Source: Phymorhynchus buccinoides (lineage: Eukaryota; Mollusca; Gastropoda; Neogastropoda; Raphitomidae). Taken from it: a stretch of 64,000 bases of DNA. The notes under the pieces were generated by a model, which did no database searches, was not told where the DNA came from, and saw only the letters and a program-made list of their open reading frames with translations. The position numbers were made by a program, and so were the translations under genes. Shown here in pieces: positions 25,298-37,800 of this stretch. Within the stretch, counting starts at the first letter, position 1. The number at the start of each line of letters is the position of its first letter. Location: assembly GCA_017654935.2 (NCBI GenBank), contig CM065691.1:33273597-33337596 (forward strand), read 5' to 3'.

Positions 25298-26132
25298 GGT
25301 TCGTGGGGACTTGGAAGAGTGCCAAAAAAGGACCAGCAAATTTTTTTAAAGGACCTATTTAAACCTTGTTTGTAGTTGTACTTGCAGACGTGGTGGGCGC
25401 AGAGCCAGACGCCGACGATTGTGGCTGAGCAGATTCTTTTTTTTCTTCTTTTTTTTGGCTGAGCAGATTCATTTGTTGTTACAGTAGTACTTCTGCTGCT
25501 TGCAAAAAAAGTCGGTCACATTGCACCTCGATTCCGCCTTGTGCCTTCTTTCAGCTTTCTTGTGATTTTCAGTCTTTGCGTGTTGTTTCAGCACCGACTC
25601 TCCCATTGACAAGATGTTGATGTTTTTTTCACAATATGCACAACGACCTGCATGTTTGTTGTCCATCACTTTTCGGACCCAGTCCTTATAAATGTCTTCT
25701 CTCAGCCAACGATCCTGAAAACGAACACTTTCCAGGCATTTTTACACTTTTTACTTGAAAACAAGCACTGAAGCAGCCGCATGTGGGAATAATTTCAACA
25801 TGGCGCATAAGATATCTCGCCGAATCTCGCGCACGTGACCGGATTTACAGTGACTATTAAAATTAGATCGTCTGCTCAAAAGATACGAAGGCGATCGATT
25901 TTTGGCAAATTTTATTTCATTTAATATTTTTTGGGGAGTTCATTTCTTATGACAAGGTACTTAGTTTTGTTTTTTGGCCCGATTAAAGGATTTAAACTGA
26001 CCGCACCAATTTTAAAAGGACCTTTGACTGATTTGAAAAGGACCTCCTTGCTGATATAAAGGACTTAACAGGCCTTTTGAAGACCGATCAATTTCACAGC
26101 ACTTTAAAGCACCTGAAAGGACCCCACGAACC
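25298..26132 (-). mobile_element. hAT-like DNA transposon, non-autonomous, inserted in a LINE
   Basis: Perfect 11-bp inverted ends GGTTCGTGGGG (25298-25308) and CCCCACGAACC (26122-26132) bound 835 bases that interrupt the LINE reading frame at an ATATAT site. The exact target duplication is unclear (CATATATA against GATATATG). Inside, a minus-strand frame encodes a BED-type zinc finger but no transposase core, so the copy could not move on its own. Confidence 0.75.
25469..25740 (-). pseudogene. BED-type zinc finger remnant of a hAT-like transposase
   Basis: The frame includes DRWLREDIYKDWVRKVMDNK and then a C-X2-C...H-X4-H zinc finger (CAYC, followed by LKQHAKTENH), stopping at 25469. A methionine-led start (MPGKCSF) about 40 bases upstream is one base out of frame at a TTTT run. 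DNA-binding fingers of this layout sit at the N-terminus of hAT-type transposases (family knowledge). The catalytic domain is absent. Confidence 0.65.
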
Positions 26133-26435
26133 CCGATATATGAGCAACTGAACTGGTCCCCGCTATCAGAGCGAAGAAAAAAGGCACGGCTCACCAACTT
26201 CTTCAACTTCAAGTTCCATCATGGAGAATTGGCGATCAACTCCTCCAGAAAGCCAGCCCCCAGCCCTCTAACAAGATCTACTCGTTTCCTGCATGCTGAG
26301 GCGTACCAACTGCCAGCATGCAGGACTCTGTACCGCCAGCAGTCCTTCTTCCCTCGGACGTTTGCCGAGTGGAACCTACTCCCTTCTGTGGCAGTGTCAT
26401 CAGCCACAGTGGGAGCCTTCAAAAGCCAGATCTAA

Positions 26436-27871
26436 CCCCCCCCCTCCCTGTCCCTTCTTCCTCATCTAACCGCCCCCCCCCTCCACCCTCATCCACGACT
26501 CCCTCTCTACCCATCATACTACTATTACTAGGTCAGGTCAGGTCAGGTATTTGGACGACCAGGCCTTGCAGCCTCTCAATGCGTCCTTCCTTTTGGTTAG
26601 TGTTTGGCAATTGCTGTGGCGGTTTTTAGCATCCATATTGATGCACTAATCATGGACGTACTTTAACACTATAACAGGGCAATTTTTGGATCACTGTCTA
26701 GGAGTAGGACTCTAGGAGTAGTTGTTTTTTTTAAATTTTAGTATCTGAGAACTGGCTAGGAGTAGGAGGTTTTTTAATTTGTTAGTATCTGAGGTCAGTT
26801 TACTAAGCCAAGACTTTAAACCTAAAGCCTAACCTAAGCGCTGAAACCTTTTTGAGTTTTCCAAGTTAATCTTCAGAATCTTCAGTATGATGAAGGTGGA
26901 AGATCAAACGAAGAAGAAGAAGAAGAAGAAGACCCACAGTTGAAGTTTTGCACTTGATACTTACTCGTATCTGTCATGGCCATATTTAACCCCATAGCCA
27001 CTTGAAAGAGTGAAGAAGATTGATTTCTTCCAGTGGTTTCTTAAAACTTGTCCTATTTTCACAACAAATGCCATCATTAACAGGCTTATAAACAAACATA
27101 CATGCACACATGTGCCTTGTTACTAAACGGACAGGAGGTAAAAAGAATGCTCTGCAAATGAGACCATTTGAATAATTTTCCAATTGAGAACATTTGATGT
27201 TTCAGGATAAAAACTCTCTCTCTCTCTCTCTTATCTATAGTTACAGACATTGGTAAATGAAGGGCTGGAGCTGTACCAGTCGGGGTCTGTCCCTGGGGAG
27301 CGCTATGCGAGCCGGATTTGTTCAGCCTGGATACTCCAAAATATGGCCCACCAACTTTACTAATACTACTAGGCCTACCACACACACTACCAATAGTAAA
27401 TTATCGTATTAAAGAACACTATAAGTTGTTTCTATTTTTGTTTTTCACACCACGCAACCCTTTTAAGTCACTAAGTCTGGAGTAGATGGTGTGACGATAT
27501 GACTGCTAATATTTGAAGACATTGTCGGGCTACTCCAATCTGGAGAGCACATCGCTGCTAGTACAGCATCACTCCTTTTTTTTAAAATGTAAGCTATGTG
27601 AATGTCATCCACCCATGCAGCCCCCCTCTTTTATGTATTGTAAGCTATGTGAATATGTTATCCTTCCCACCAGCATTACACGGCCTACTCTTGAATAGTG
27701 GAATGGGCTTTAACCTCTTCAGTGCCGACGACATATGAATACGTCCTCTATAATGCTTCAGTACTTGCCAACGACATGTCGCGCTAAGTCACAATTGTTC
27801 CCCATTAAAAAAAAAAAGTGAGGCAAACCGGCGGTGCATGCATAGCTAATCAACAGCCTTCTTTATAGGGA
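26436..27871. other. Gene-less stretch with simple repeats
   Basis: C-rich tract at 26437-26500, three GGTCA units near 26533-26548, a GAA run at 26908-26930 and a CT run at 27216-27232. At about 27712-27790 there is a TTAACC-led stretch with a GCCGACGACATATGAATACG core that looks like half of another TTAA-type MITE. I see no gene. Confidence 0.5.
27660..27714 (+). repeat. Short repeat, inverted partner at 29031-29085
   Basis: Contains CACGGCCTACTC and GTGGAATGGGCTTT. The reverse complement, with a few changes, occurs at 29031-29085. The pair brackets the truncated LINE copy at 27872-28775. Confidence 0.6.
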
Positions 27872-28775
27872 AATATAAGGACCATCTGACCCTGCAAGAA
27901 GATCTGCAACAGCTTGAGACCTGGGCGAACACTTGGGGCATGCGCTTCAACGCTTCCAAGTGCTACATTCTATCTTTACGCAACAAATCCAACTTCTATT
28001 ACCAACTAAACAACACCATCCTCCAGCATGTTCCAACAAATCCATACATGGGCATTCTACTATCTGAGGACCTAAAATGGGGACCACATATTTCCAACAT
28101 TACAAAGAAAGCAAGCTGCACCCTTGGTTTCCTCCGACGAAATCTCTGTCGCTGCCCACCACGGTGTAAAACCAATGCCTATCTAGCTCTAGTCAGACCT
28201 TTACTAGAATACGGTGCAGTTGTGTGGGACCCTTATCTTCAGAAAGACATTGACAGTATAGAACGTATACAACGGAATGCTGCCCGCTTCATCACTGGCG
28301 ACTATAAGTCCACAACACCTGGCAGTGTCACCATAAACTTCTTGAAAAAACTGAACTTCCATCCCTTCAGCAAAGGCGCCATCACCTCCGCCTGACCATG
28401 CTCTACAGAGTGGTTGAGGGGTTAGTACCGGCCTTACCCCCTGAAGACTTCATCACTTATCACAAATCGAGCAGACTGATAAGATCCCGACTTCCTTACT
28501 CGTCGAACCCAATCAGATCTTCAGTTAGAAACAAAAACAAAGCAATGAAAGTTCCCTCCTCAAACACCGACCAGCTCAAAAACTCTTTCTTTGTTAGAAC
28601 ACCAACAGAGTGGAACCATCTGAACAACAGCACCGTCCAAGCCAAAGTTTGAGGCCTTCAAAAGACAGCTATTAATCAACCAACATCAATAAACCGCCTC
28701 TGCGCAATCTCTCCCCGTCGCATTTATGCCAGACTACTGGATTGTAGCGACGTATTTGAAAGAAGAAGAAAAAAA
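27872..28775 (+). mobile_element. 5'-truncated non-LTR retrotransposon, C-terminal RT part and 3' tail
   Basis: The frame starts just after where the catalytic FADD box would be. It reads LQEDLQQLETWANTWGMRFN, SNITKKASCTLGFLRRNL, ALVRPLLEYGAVVWDPY and RIQRNAARFITGDYKS to about 28395, then shifts by one frame into LYRVVEGLVPALPPEDFITY and VRTPTEWNHLNN to 28650. A 3' untranslated tail ends in GAAAGAAGAAGAA at about 28775. These are the thumb and C-terminal segments of jockey/CR1-type LINE polyproteins. One frameshift near 28390 (the other copy keeps RRQHLRLTMLYR in frame there) and 5' truncation make it inactive. Confidence 0.88.
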
Positions 28776-29400
28776 AAAGAAGAAGGGATTAACTTGCGCA
28801 TAATCTTGTGCAAGCGTTTGCAGAAGAACTTAGGATTTAAGTTTCATCCTAAGAACTTTGTCTATCGATCTGTATATGTTTCTCTCTATCCCCATTATCT
28901 TGTCCTTGTATCTGTGTCTCACTGTCCCAATACATGTCAGCCTATCTCTCTCTGTGTCTATTGTTTTAATGAGAGAGAGGCTTAAAACCGAGATCCCATG
29001 TGTGAATGCATGCACAAGATCATGCACACACGTTAAAGCCCATTCCACTCTTCTGTAGGAGTAGGCCGTGTTGTGCCGGTGGAATGGATGACACAAACCC
29101 ACATAGCATGCATCCTGTGCGCCAATAGCAGTCTAAATGAAGACTTTGGGCGTGGGGCAGGATAAACATCCCCAATCAGAAGAAGGCAGCAGATAGATGA
29201 CACAGACGAAAGAGAGCATCAGAAAGGAGAGTGAGGCAGAGCGACAGACAGTTAAAGATTGAGAGTGAAGAAGACAAGAGAGGACAGATCGAGAAGTTGC
29301 TTATTGATACACTCACAAACATCCATGTGTACTGTGTGTGTGGCGGGGGGGGGGGGGGGGGGGGGGGGGGGGAGGTGTACATAACTTCCTCATAAGGTCA
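28776..29400. other. Gene-less stretch with a poly-G tract
   Basis: Apart from the short repeat at 29031-29085, this stretch holds a poly-G run of about 29 bases at 29344-29372. No coding evidence. Confidence 0.6.
29031..29085 (-). repeat. Short repeat, inverted partner of 27660-27714
   Basis: Contains AAAGCCCATTCCACT and GAGTAGGCCGTG, complementary to the copy upstream of the LINE fragment. Confidence 0.6.
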
Positions 29401-32372
29401 TCACATTTTAAAATCAGAGACCACACACAGAGTTGAAAGTTTGTTTTAATTTGAAAACAGAATTCAATATACATAATTATGGAACAGCCCTGAACCTAGT
29501 AGCATACATCAAGAGGCTGACAAGATATGATGAGGTTACTACAGTTTGTTTATATGAATCAGCACTGTGCAGTATGAATAGTACTGTTATGGAAAAACAC
29601 CACAGTTAAATTAAACATCAACAAAATGTTTACTTGCACACATTTCTAGAAGCAAAAAAAGGATGATATTCATGCAGCAGATAATAAACTATGCTTATTA
29701 TGTCTTTAAAAAACCCACCCCAAAAGCATAAACCGAACATTCTTTAACAGTATGCATTCCGTTACCATTCTAGTGGCAGTCCGGAAAAAAAGGAAGACTA
29801 CTTTTGCAGCGATAATAATAAATGAGTGAATGTCTTTCTTTATGATATCAGCTTTGTTTCCTCAAGTTTCGATGTGTCATGTCCATCTGTATTGTAAATA
29901 TACATTTGCAAAAGAAAGAATGTAGTTCTGAGAATAATCTAACAGACCCGCGACCACACACAGATGGGTTGTTGTACCGAAGTGGAGAAATGACAAATAA
30001 GACAACAGATAACAACAACGCAAGCACACTGCCCTCTCCGCAGTTTGTTTTCATGCACGCTTTCGCTTTAATCAAGCTTCATCAGGCAATCTGGAAAAAA
30101 AAAGGCATACAAAAAGCTCCCATTGTGTCGACTTGTAGATACTTGGTTTGCTGTAAAATGTGATTGAGAAAGAGAAAAAGGACTAAGAGAGGAAAAAGGA
30201 ACAAGCATTAGACAAAGGTAGACTGGTGAGGGAATACAGGAAAAATTGAATTATTGCAGTTTATTACAGAACTTTTACAGAAAATTAATTTAACCTCTAA
30301 CAAAAAAACATTTACTATATTCAAATAAATGGACCATGACTGTCAATGAAATATACATAAAATAACATTACAGACACGAACCAGGAACTAAAAGCAGAAG
30401 CCATTATTGTGTCACTTCAGCATATTAAACTTAAAAAAGAAAGGTTTGTGGAGTATGATGGTATGAAATATCAAATATGATTTCTTTTTGTTAAAACAAA
30501 AATAATAAAAAGCCAATGGGGAAGTCAATGATCCATTCATGATCAACAGCTTAGAGTAATGATGAAACAGCCCTGTTTGAGCCACGTCAATGAACACAAT
30601 AAAATCAGTAACACATGCTATACATCTATTACAGGTGTTTTACACATGAGCAAGATTAATAAGAAGCGCTTGTTGACATCTAGTTTGCATCCGTTAATAA
30701 AGATTAATAAAATTGGCATTAGTACTACTTTTTATTTCATAAAGGGTTAGCAAGACCGAGAAAAACAATAGCATAGAAATACATCCTTGGGAGAATAGTC
30801 TGTGTGGCTTGCTGAAAACAAAACTACGAAAGCATGTGCAAGCATATCTAAATAATCAATTAAGCGTAAAGCATTTGTGACACACACATTAATCATTGGT
30901 GTGAATGTCTCAAACAGACCCAGTGGCCTCAAAATTCATCATAAAGGGTGCAATTTTGAATTAACATTTGAGTGACATCACAGCTATTTCAAAAAGATAG
31001 AATGAATTACAATGCCAAGCTTGATATTATTATCAGTAATAGAGCCACATACAATGATATAAAACAAAACTCTGAATTTAATAGATGTACCAACATCACC
31101 AAAAATAGAAAAAACGGCAATATGGTACACCCAATTGAAATTCTGTTCAAATTATTGCATAACATGATCATAATAAACGACTGTTACTTATGAAACTTGG
31201 GAATTTATTTCCTCTTCACATTCTAATTAGTAATATGATACCATTTATGCAGCAAAAAATAAAAAGTTAACAAAAGAACCACTTTTTGGAACATCATTAC
31301 AAAATATAACAAATTATACATTTGTATCTGAACAGGAATTCAAAGAGTGCAAAAGGATAAAGGAAGTAACATGATTATGACCAAAAGACATCAGAGCAAA
31401 AAACATGTAAATTATCACATCTGTTTAAAAAATAATGTATCACAAAGTAAAAGTAAAATTTGACGGTTTGATATTACAACGTGCAAAACATTTAATAGAC
31501 ATGACCCATGAGTCAGAATGCTTTGTGATGACTTATTCCATACTGAACACACATTTGTAAAATAAAACTGGGTGAAGACAAAATAAATGTCAAGTTCCTT
31601 AAGAGCCTCAAAAGTAATAAAAACAATGCCAATCTAATTAAAAAACACACCAAAATTCTCCCAAACTTGTAAAATATAAAACATGAAAAAATAATCAGTT
31701 CTATTTCATCTATGACAACTCCATATTGCAGAGAAATTGTAAGTATGAACTCAATGTTCATAGAACCCAAACAATGCATATTATGCTTCTTGTAGGGAAA
31801 AAAAAAAAGAGGAAAAGAAAAAGCGCTTTTCATTATTCTTTATCACAGTGTGGTGATATTTACAATTCTTTTAACACAGACATTTAAAAAAAGCAGTCAA
31901 CAGCATATTATAAAATTTAAATTGCATTTGAGCAACAAGACACAACTAAACCTCTATCAAAACGTTCCAATCACCTGAGTGCGTTAAGTGTGAAGAAATA
32001 ATAAAAATGAAGGATATTCCTGCCAACAGATTTCAGCCATTGTTTACAACATAAAACTGATAATTTATTCATGGGGGGGCAAAGAAACAACTTTGCTTAT
32101 GGCGTTTTCATCAAAATGGAAAACAAATCAAAGTAATCTTACTAGGATTCACCTCTTACAGAGGGAGAATCTTATTGTCTTTGTACAATTTCAATAGTGG
32201 TCACACAATCTTTTGACCTCTTTTACAGTCCTGAGACAAATATACATAGCAAAACGAATGATGCAAAAGTCAGATCCACAACCACACATGGAATAAAATA
32301 ATTATTCATAAATTATGTAGTGTCTCTTTGAGCACAGTATTGGCTTGAAACAATAAAGCAAATAAGGTTTCG

Positions 32373-32376
<4 letters not shown>

Positions 32377-32458
<82 letters not shown>
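32377..32458. repeat. GA microsatellite
   Basis: About 80 bases of uninterrupted GA dinucleotides. Confidence 0.95.
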
Positions 32459-32461
<3 letters not shown>

Positions 32462-32745
32462 TGTGATCAGTTATGTGATTGTGAATGTAAAGACATACAT
32501 GCAAAGTTTTAAAGAATCTACCTATATCAATCAGCAGTAAAAACAAGACTTAGGATAAACTGATAATCTAGACAATCAAAAACAAACAATATGGAAATAA
32601 AATCCAGGTGAATAACAGATAGTAAATATGAATAATGTAAGTCAAACAAGATTTTTAAAAAAAGCAAGCTGAAAACATCAGCAAAATATCACAGGATGCT
32701 TTTCTCATTAACAGTGCCTGGGCAAACACATTTTCAGAAATTCTG

Positions 32746-32872
32746 ATCGCTTCTCAGCCTTTTGGCTAAGACAGTGATTCAGGAACATAAATTTTTGTTT
32801 ATACCCTGGTTGGTTTGTTCAGCCCGTCGTACATGGCGAAAGCCGATACGCGACGTTAAACTGAACTTCCAT
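32746..32872 (+). ncRNA. U2 snRNA 5'-end-like fragment joined to a SINE-like tail
   Basis: ATCGCTTCTCAGCCTTTTGG followed by CTAAGA (32746-32771) matches the conserved first 26 bases of U2 spliceosomal RNA except for one G-to-A change. After that U2 similarity stops: the branch-point-recognition stretch and Sm site are absent. About 60 bases later the sequence reads GCGACGTTAAACTGAAC, similar to the tails of some invertebrate SINEs. It is best read as a truncated U2 retropseudogene or the head of a U2-derived SINE, not a functional snRNA gene. Confidence 0.6.
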
Positions 32873-33126
32873 CCCACACATTTTCAAAACTACTTCCTTA
32901 TCAACTAAAGTAATCCCAATAAAAACGTTTATGTACAAAGATATATATTAATTCACATTTTCCCAGATGAACTTGTCAACACATTAACTTGATTAATTAA
33001 GTGTTTTTATACAGAACAGACTGGTGACATCTACATGCAACCGGTATCCAATGTTTAATAACTCAACAGTTTGGTCTTCAAATGTCATTCATTTGATGAA
33101 AAACACACATCTGATGAAAAACACAT

Positions 33127-33152
33127 TATTATTATTATTATTATTATTATTA
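33127..33152. repeat. ATT microsatellite
   Basis: About eight ATT units. Confidence 0.85.
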
Positions 33153-33809
33153 AAAAACACAAAAAATCAACAACATTAATTATTTAAAAACAATAACAAC
33201 CAAAAACACAGGCAAAATACAAGATGAATTTTCTTTAATTATCTTGTATTGCGATATCCTGCATTCGGCATGCTGGTGCAAGACAAAACACAAATTGTAA
33301 TGCTACTGATCAAAATCAGCCAAGGTACACAAAGGAGGAACATTACAAACACTGTTTGAGCAAACCCAGGGCTTCACCAGAATAATTATGCAAGTTAAGG
33401 TCCATGTACATGTGAACATTTCCCCCTCTTTCTACACGGTAGCAGTGATATATGTAAGTCATATTATGACTGCCCTATCACTGTGTTGCCATTGGGAAAG
33501 AGTGAAAAATGGTCACATGTATTGAGACCACTAGCATATGAAATTGTTAGTGTGAACGCCTCATATTAAAACTATAAACATTTCCGATTCACTTGTATTT
33601 TCATCAACCAACATTTTGAAAGTGAAGATTTGTTTGATTTCATTCTCAGCCAATCAACATATTCAAGCAAACAAACAAACAACAAATTATTTTTTGACAC
33701 TTCATTCTCATTCACCCCAGACACACAAGTCAAACATTTCCGTTATCTCGATTTCAACAATAAAATGTTACTCTTACGCCATCAAAATGTTTTAGCCAAA
33801 TACACTCAA

Positions 33810-33921
33810 GATTTAACAATTAACACAGCACTTGTAAGATATTGTAGTATACGCAACTTTCACGATTTAACAATTAACACAGCACTTGTAAGATATTGTA
33901 GTACATGTATACGCAACTTGT
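33810..33921. repeat. Two-copy tandem repeat, ~54-bp unit
   Basis: The unit beginning GATTTAACAATTAACACAGC is repeated head to tail. The second copy has a 4-5 base insertion before TACGCAACTT. Confidence 0.85.
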
Positions 33922-34101
33922 ATATGGTTAAAAATGTTTCAAATCTCAAAAGATATTATTTCTACTTTAATCCAATGATTGCATCAATATGAGCCTTAGG
34001 TTTCATTATCATTTCACTGTCATACCATTGAAACATGCAAGTCGACCACATTTTTATTAGAGATCATTTCAATACACGTACAAGCCATTAACAAAAGTAA
34101 A

Positions 34102-34317
34102 TTATGCCCAATTAGTTATAGAGATCATACAAACATTTATATCAGAAAATAAAGAATAGATATGTGAAAGATTTTATGCCCAATTAGTTATAGAGATCAT
34201 ACAAGCATTTATATCAGAAAATAAAGAATAGATATGTGAGTGATTTTATGCCCAATTAGTTATAGAGATCATACAAACATTTATATCAGAAAATAAAGAA
34301 TAGATATGTGAGTGATA
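34102..34317. repeat. Three-copy tandem repeat, 72-bp unit
   Basis: Units start TTATGCCCAATTAGTTATAG at 34102, 34174 and 34246 and are nearly identical, which indicates recent amplification. Confidence 0.9.
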
Positions 34318-34811
34318 GAGATCTATTCAATGGAACATTATCGATTTAAGTGATGTTTGAGGTGATACAATCAGTGCGTTACCCTTCAATTGTTAAGCAT
34401 ACACAAGTCGCAACAAAGTTTCACCATAAACTACAGATATATAAATGTAACAGGTTTAGATTTCATCTTCATACACAGACAGGCTATATATGTCAACAAA
34501 GTTTTCACTGCAAGCATGTCAACCTTGCATTTTATATATTGTACTTTCTTGTGCATCGTAACGGTAAAACGCTTCATAGCACTGCCATTGGTGAATGTTT
34601 CAGCCTGTTTAACTGGATGTGGTAGACTGCAGTGTTAACAAGGGTAAAAATGGTTGACGTTCACCCCTACTGGGGTATGGACGATTCCATTAACCAGCAT
34701 CAACAATACAAGAATATTTATGAACATGAAGTTTGGTCATCCAATATTGCATTGATTTCAGCTTGTACCATTTTAGCCTTTATTCCTTTGCATGCTGACA
34801 TTGCCCCCTTT

Positions 34812-37800
34812 TCACTGCAAGGAGCAGGCAGAGCTCTTGTTGTTTCCGTTGCCGTTGTTTTCGTTTCTCTTGGCTCTGGACGCCACAGCGCCAGCCACCG
34901 ACGCTGCAGACTTCATGGACTTCTTTCTCTGCAGCTCTTTCTCTTTCCCTGCGGAGGTGGTGGAGCTTTGCGAAGGGGTGGGGGTAGCAGCGGTGCTAGA
35001 GCGTGCTGACTTAGGGCCCTCCCCAGTTTCCGCTTTCTGCTCCGGTTTGGCGGTTGATGATTCCGGAGCGTTCTGCTTGGTAGGCCCCGCTGCAGCTTTG
35101 ATCTTGTTTATGCTGGATGCAACTGAAAGAGTGGGAAAAAAAACCCACACACATAAATGTGATATACACAAATGTGTCACTAAAACTATAAGAGATACAG
35201 ATAGGACCGAAAGTGGCAACAGCACAACTAAAATGATGTAAGACTTTCATTGAAAGTGGCTTAAACAAGACTTAAATTTGTACAAGAATGACAATTTTCT
35301 CTTCTTTTTTTTTTTCTTTTCTCCCTCCCCCCCCCCTATCTTTCTTTTCCTTTTTCTCCTCTTTAATGTTTAGGCTTGTGTGGATGTGTTTCGGGGTATA
35401 TGTAGATGTAAAATTGTTTGTGAATGTATAAAAAACAACCATTTTTATATACATACTATTCAAGAAAAAAGGCAAGACAAACTTTTTTCTCTTTTTCTGT
35501 TTTATTCATCTTTATTTACAGGTAATCACTGCTTATTATACATGAATGTTGAATCATACATATATGAATGTTATTTGTAAATGTATGAAGAAGGAATAAA
35601 ATGTTTAATACAAAAAAAGAATGACAGAAAATGGCCAAACCTTGAATGAATGAGATGTCTGAAAAGATTAAAAAAATCACTGAAAATAATAAAAGCTTGG
35701 CTTCTTAAAAAATAGGAATGTGACAGAAAGTGACTAAAACTAAAAGTATAACTTAATTGAATTATATAAAGAATATGGATGAAAGTAACTAGAAACAACA
35801 GACAAAAGTATGACAGAAATTGGCTAAAACATGATATAAAGAGATACACACATCTCACAGATTATCTAGTTAAAGAAATGGCGAAAAAGATTTAAAAACA
35901 AAAACAAAAAACAAAAACACACACAGAGAGAATATTACTGTCCAACCTTCACATAGACAAACAGATATACAGACAGAGAGTACAAGTCCCTAACCTTCAC
36001 ATAGACAAACAGATATACAGACAGAGAGTACAAGTCCCTAACCTTCGCATAGACAAACAGATCAACAGACAGAGAGTACAAGTCCCTAACCTTCGCATAG
36101 ACAAACAGATCTACAGAGAGTACAAGTCCCTAACCTTCGCATAGACAAACAGATATACAGAGAGTACAAGTCCCTAACCTTCACATAGACAAACAGATAT
36201 ACAGACAGAGAGTACAAGTCCCTAACCTTCACATAGACAAACAGATATACAGACAGAGAGTACAAGTCCCTAACCTTCACATAGACAAACAGATCTACAG
36301 ACAGAGAGTACAAGTCCCTAACCTTCACATAGACAAACAGATATACAGACAGAGAGTACAAGTCCCTAACCTTCACATAGACAAACAGATATACAGACAG
36401 AGAGTACAAGTCCCTAACCTTCACATAGACAAACAGATATACAGACAGAGAGTACAAGTCCCTAACCTTCGCATAGACAAACAGATCAACAGACAGAGAG
36501 TACAAGTCCCTAACCTTCGCATAGACAAACAGATCTACAGAGAGTACAAGTCCCTAACCTTCGCATAGACAAACAGATATACAGAGAGTACAAGTCCCTA
36601 ACCTTCGCATAGACAAACAGATATACAGAGAGTACAAGTCCCTAACCTTCGCATAGACAAACAGATATACAGACAGAGAGTACAAGTCCCTAACCTTCGC
36701 ATAGACAAACAGATATACAGACAGAGAGTACAAGTCCCTAACCTTCGCATAGACAAACAGATAACAGACAGAGAGTACAAGTCCCTAACCTTCGCATAGA
36801 CAAACAGATCTACAGAGAGTACAAGTCCCTAACCTTCGCATAGACAAACAGATATACAGAGAGTACAAGTCCCTAACCTTCGCATAGACAAACAGATATA
36901 CAGAGAGTACAAGTCCCTAACCTTCGCATAGACAAACAGATATACAGACAGAGAGTACAAGTCCCTAACCTTCGCATAGACAAACAGATATACAGACAGA
37001 GAGTACAAGTCCCTAACCTTCGCATAGACAAACAGATATACAGAGAGTACAAGTCCCTAACCTTCGCATAGACAAACAGATATACAGAGAGAGTACAAGT
37101 CCCTAACCTTCGCATAGACAAACAGATATACAGACAGAGAGTACAAGTCCCTAACCTTCGCATAGACAAACAGATATACAGACAGAGAGTACAAGTCCCT
37201 AACCTTCGCATAGACAAACAGATATACAGAGAGTACAAGTCCCTAACCTTCGCATAGACAAACAGATATACAGAGAGTACAAGTCCCTAACCTTCGCATA
37301 GACAAACAGATATACAGACAGAGAGTACAAGTCCCTAACCTTCACATAGACAAACAGATATACAGACAGAGAGTACAAGTCCCTAACCTTCGCATAGACA
37401 AACAGATCTACAGACAGAGAGTACAAGTCCCTAACCTTCGCATAGACAAACAGATCTACAGAGAGTACAAGTCCCTAACCTTCGCATAGACAAACAGATA
37501 TACAGAGAGTACAAGTCCCTAACCTTCGCATAGACAAACAGATATACAGAGAGTACAAGTCCCTAACCTTCGCATAGACAAACAGATATACAGACAGAGA
37601 GTACAAGTCCCTAACCTTCGCATAGACAAACAGATATACAGACAGAGAGTACAAGTCCCTAACCTTCGCATAGACAAACAGATATACAGACAGAGAGTAC
37701 AAGTCCCTAACCTTCGCATAGACAGATATACAGACAGAGAGTACAAGTCCCTAACCTTCACATAGACAAACAGATATACAGACAGAGAGTACAAGTCCCT

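Larger units (their letters stand above)
24005..26435 (+). pseudogene. Broken non-LTR retrotransposon reverse transcriptase (jockey/CR1-like), split by a DNA transposon
   Basis: Reverse transcriptase motifs run in order on the plus strand: LDPAKAPGPDGISP (about 24128), [53 protein letters not shown] and the catalytic FADDT (about 24790). The C-terminal region is in pieces to 25295 and then resumes at about 26133 (YEQLNWSPLSERRKKARL) to the end of the frame near 26435. Breaks are a TGA at 24439-24441 right after HGFR, a frameshift near 24880 and further stops. The middle is interrupted by the TIR element at 25298-26132. No endonuclease domain is visible upstream, so the copy is 5'-truncated as well. 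Confidence 0.9.
29401..34811. other. AT-rich non-coding region, possibly 3' flank or UTR of the minus-strand gene
   Basis: No open frame with codon-like structure on either strand. It follows, on the minus strand, the stop codon at 34812, so part may be a long 3' UTR, but I cannot identify a polyadenylation site with confidence. It contains the GA microsatellite, U2-like fragment and tandem repeats listed separately. Confidence 0.5.

Noticed and set aside
26533..26548. GGTCA direct repeats like nuclear-receptor half-sites
   Set aside because: Three units of a simple repeat with no gene nearby. No support for a regulatory role.
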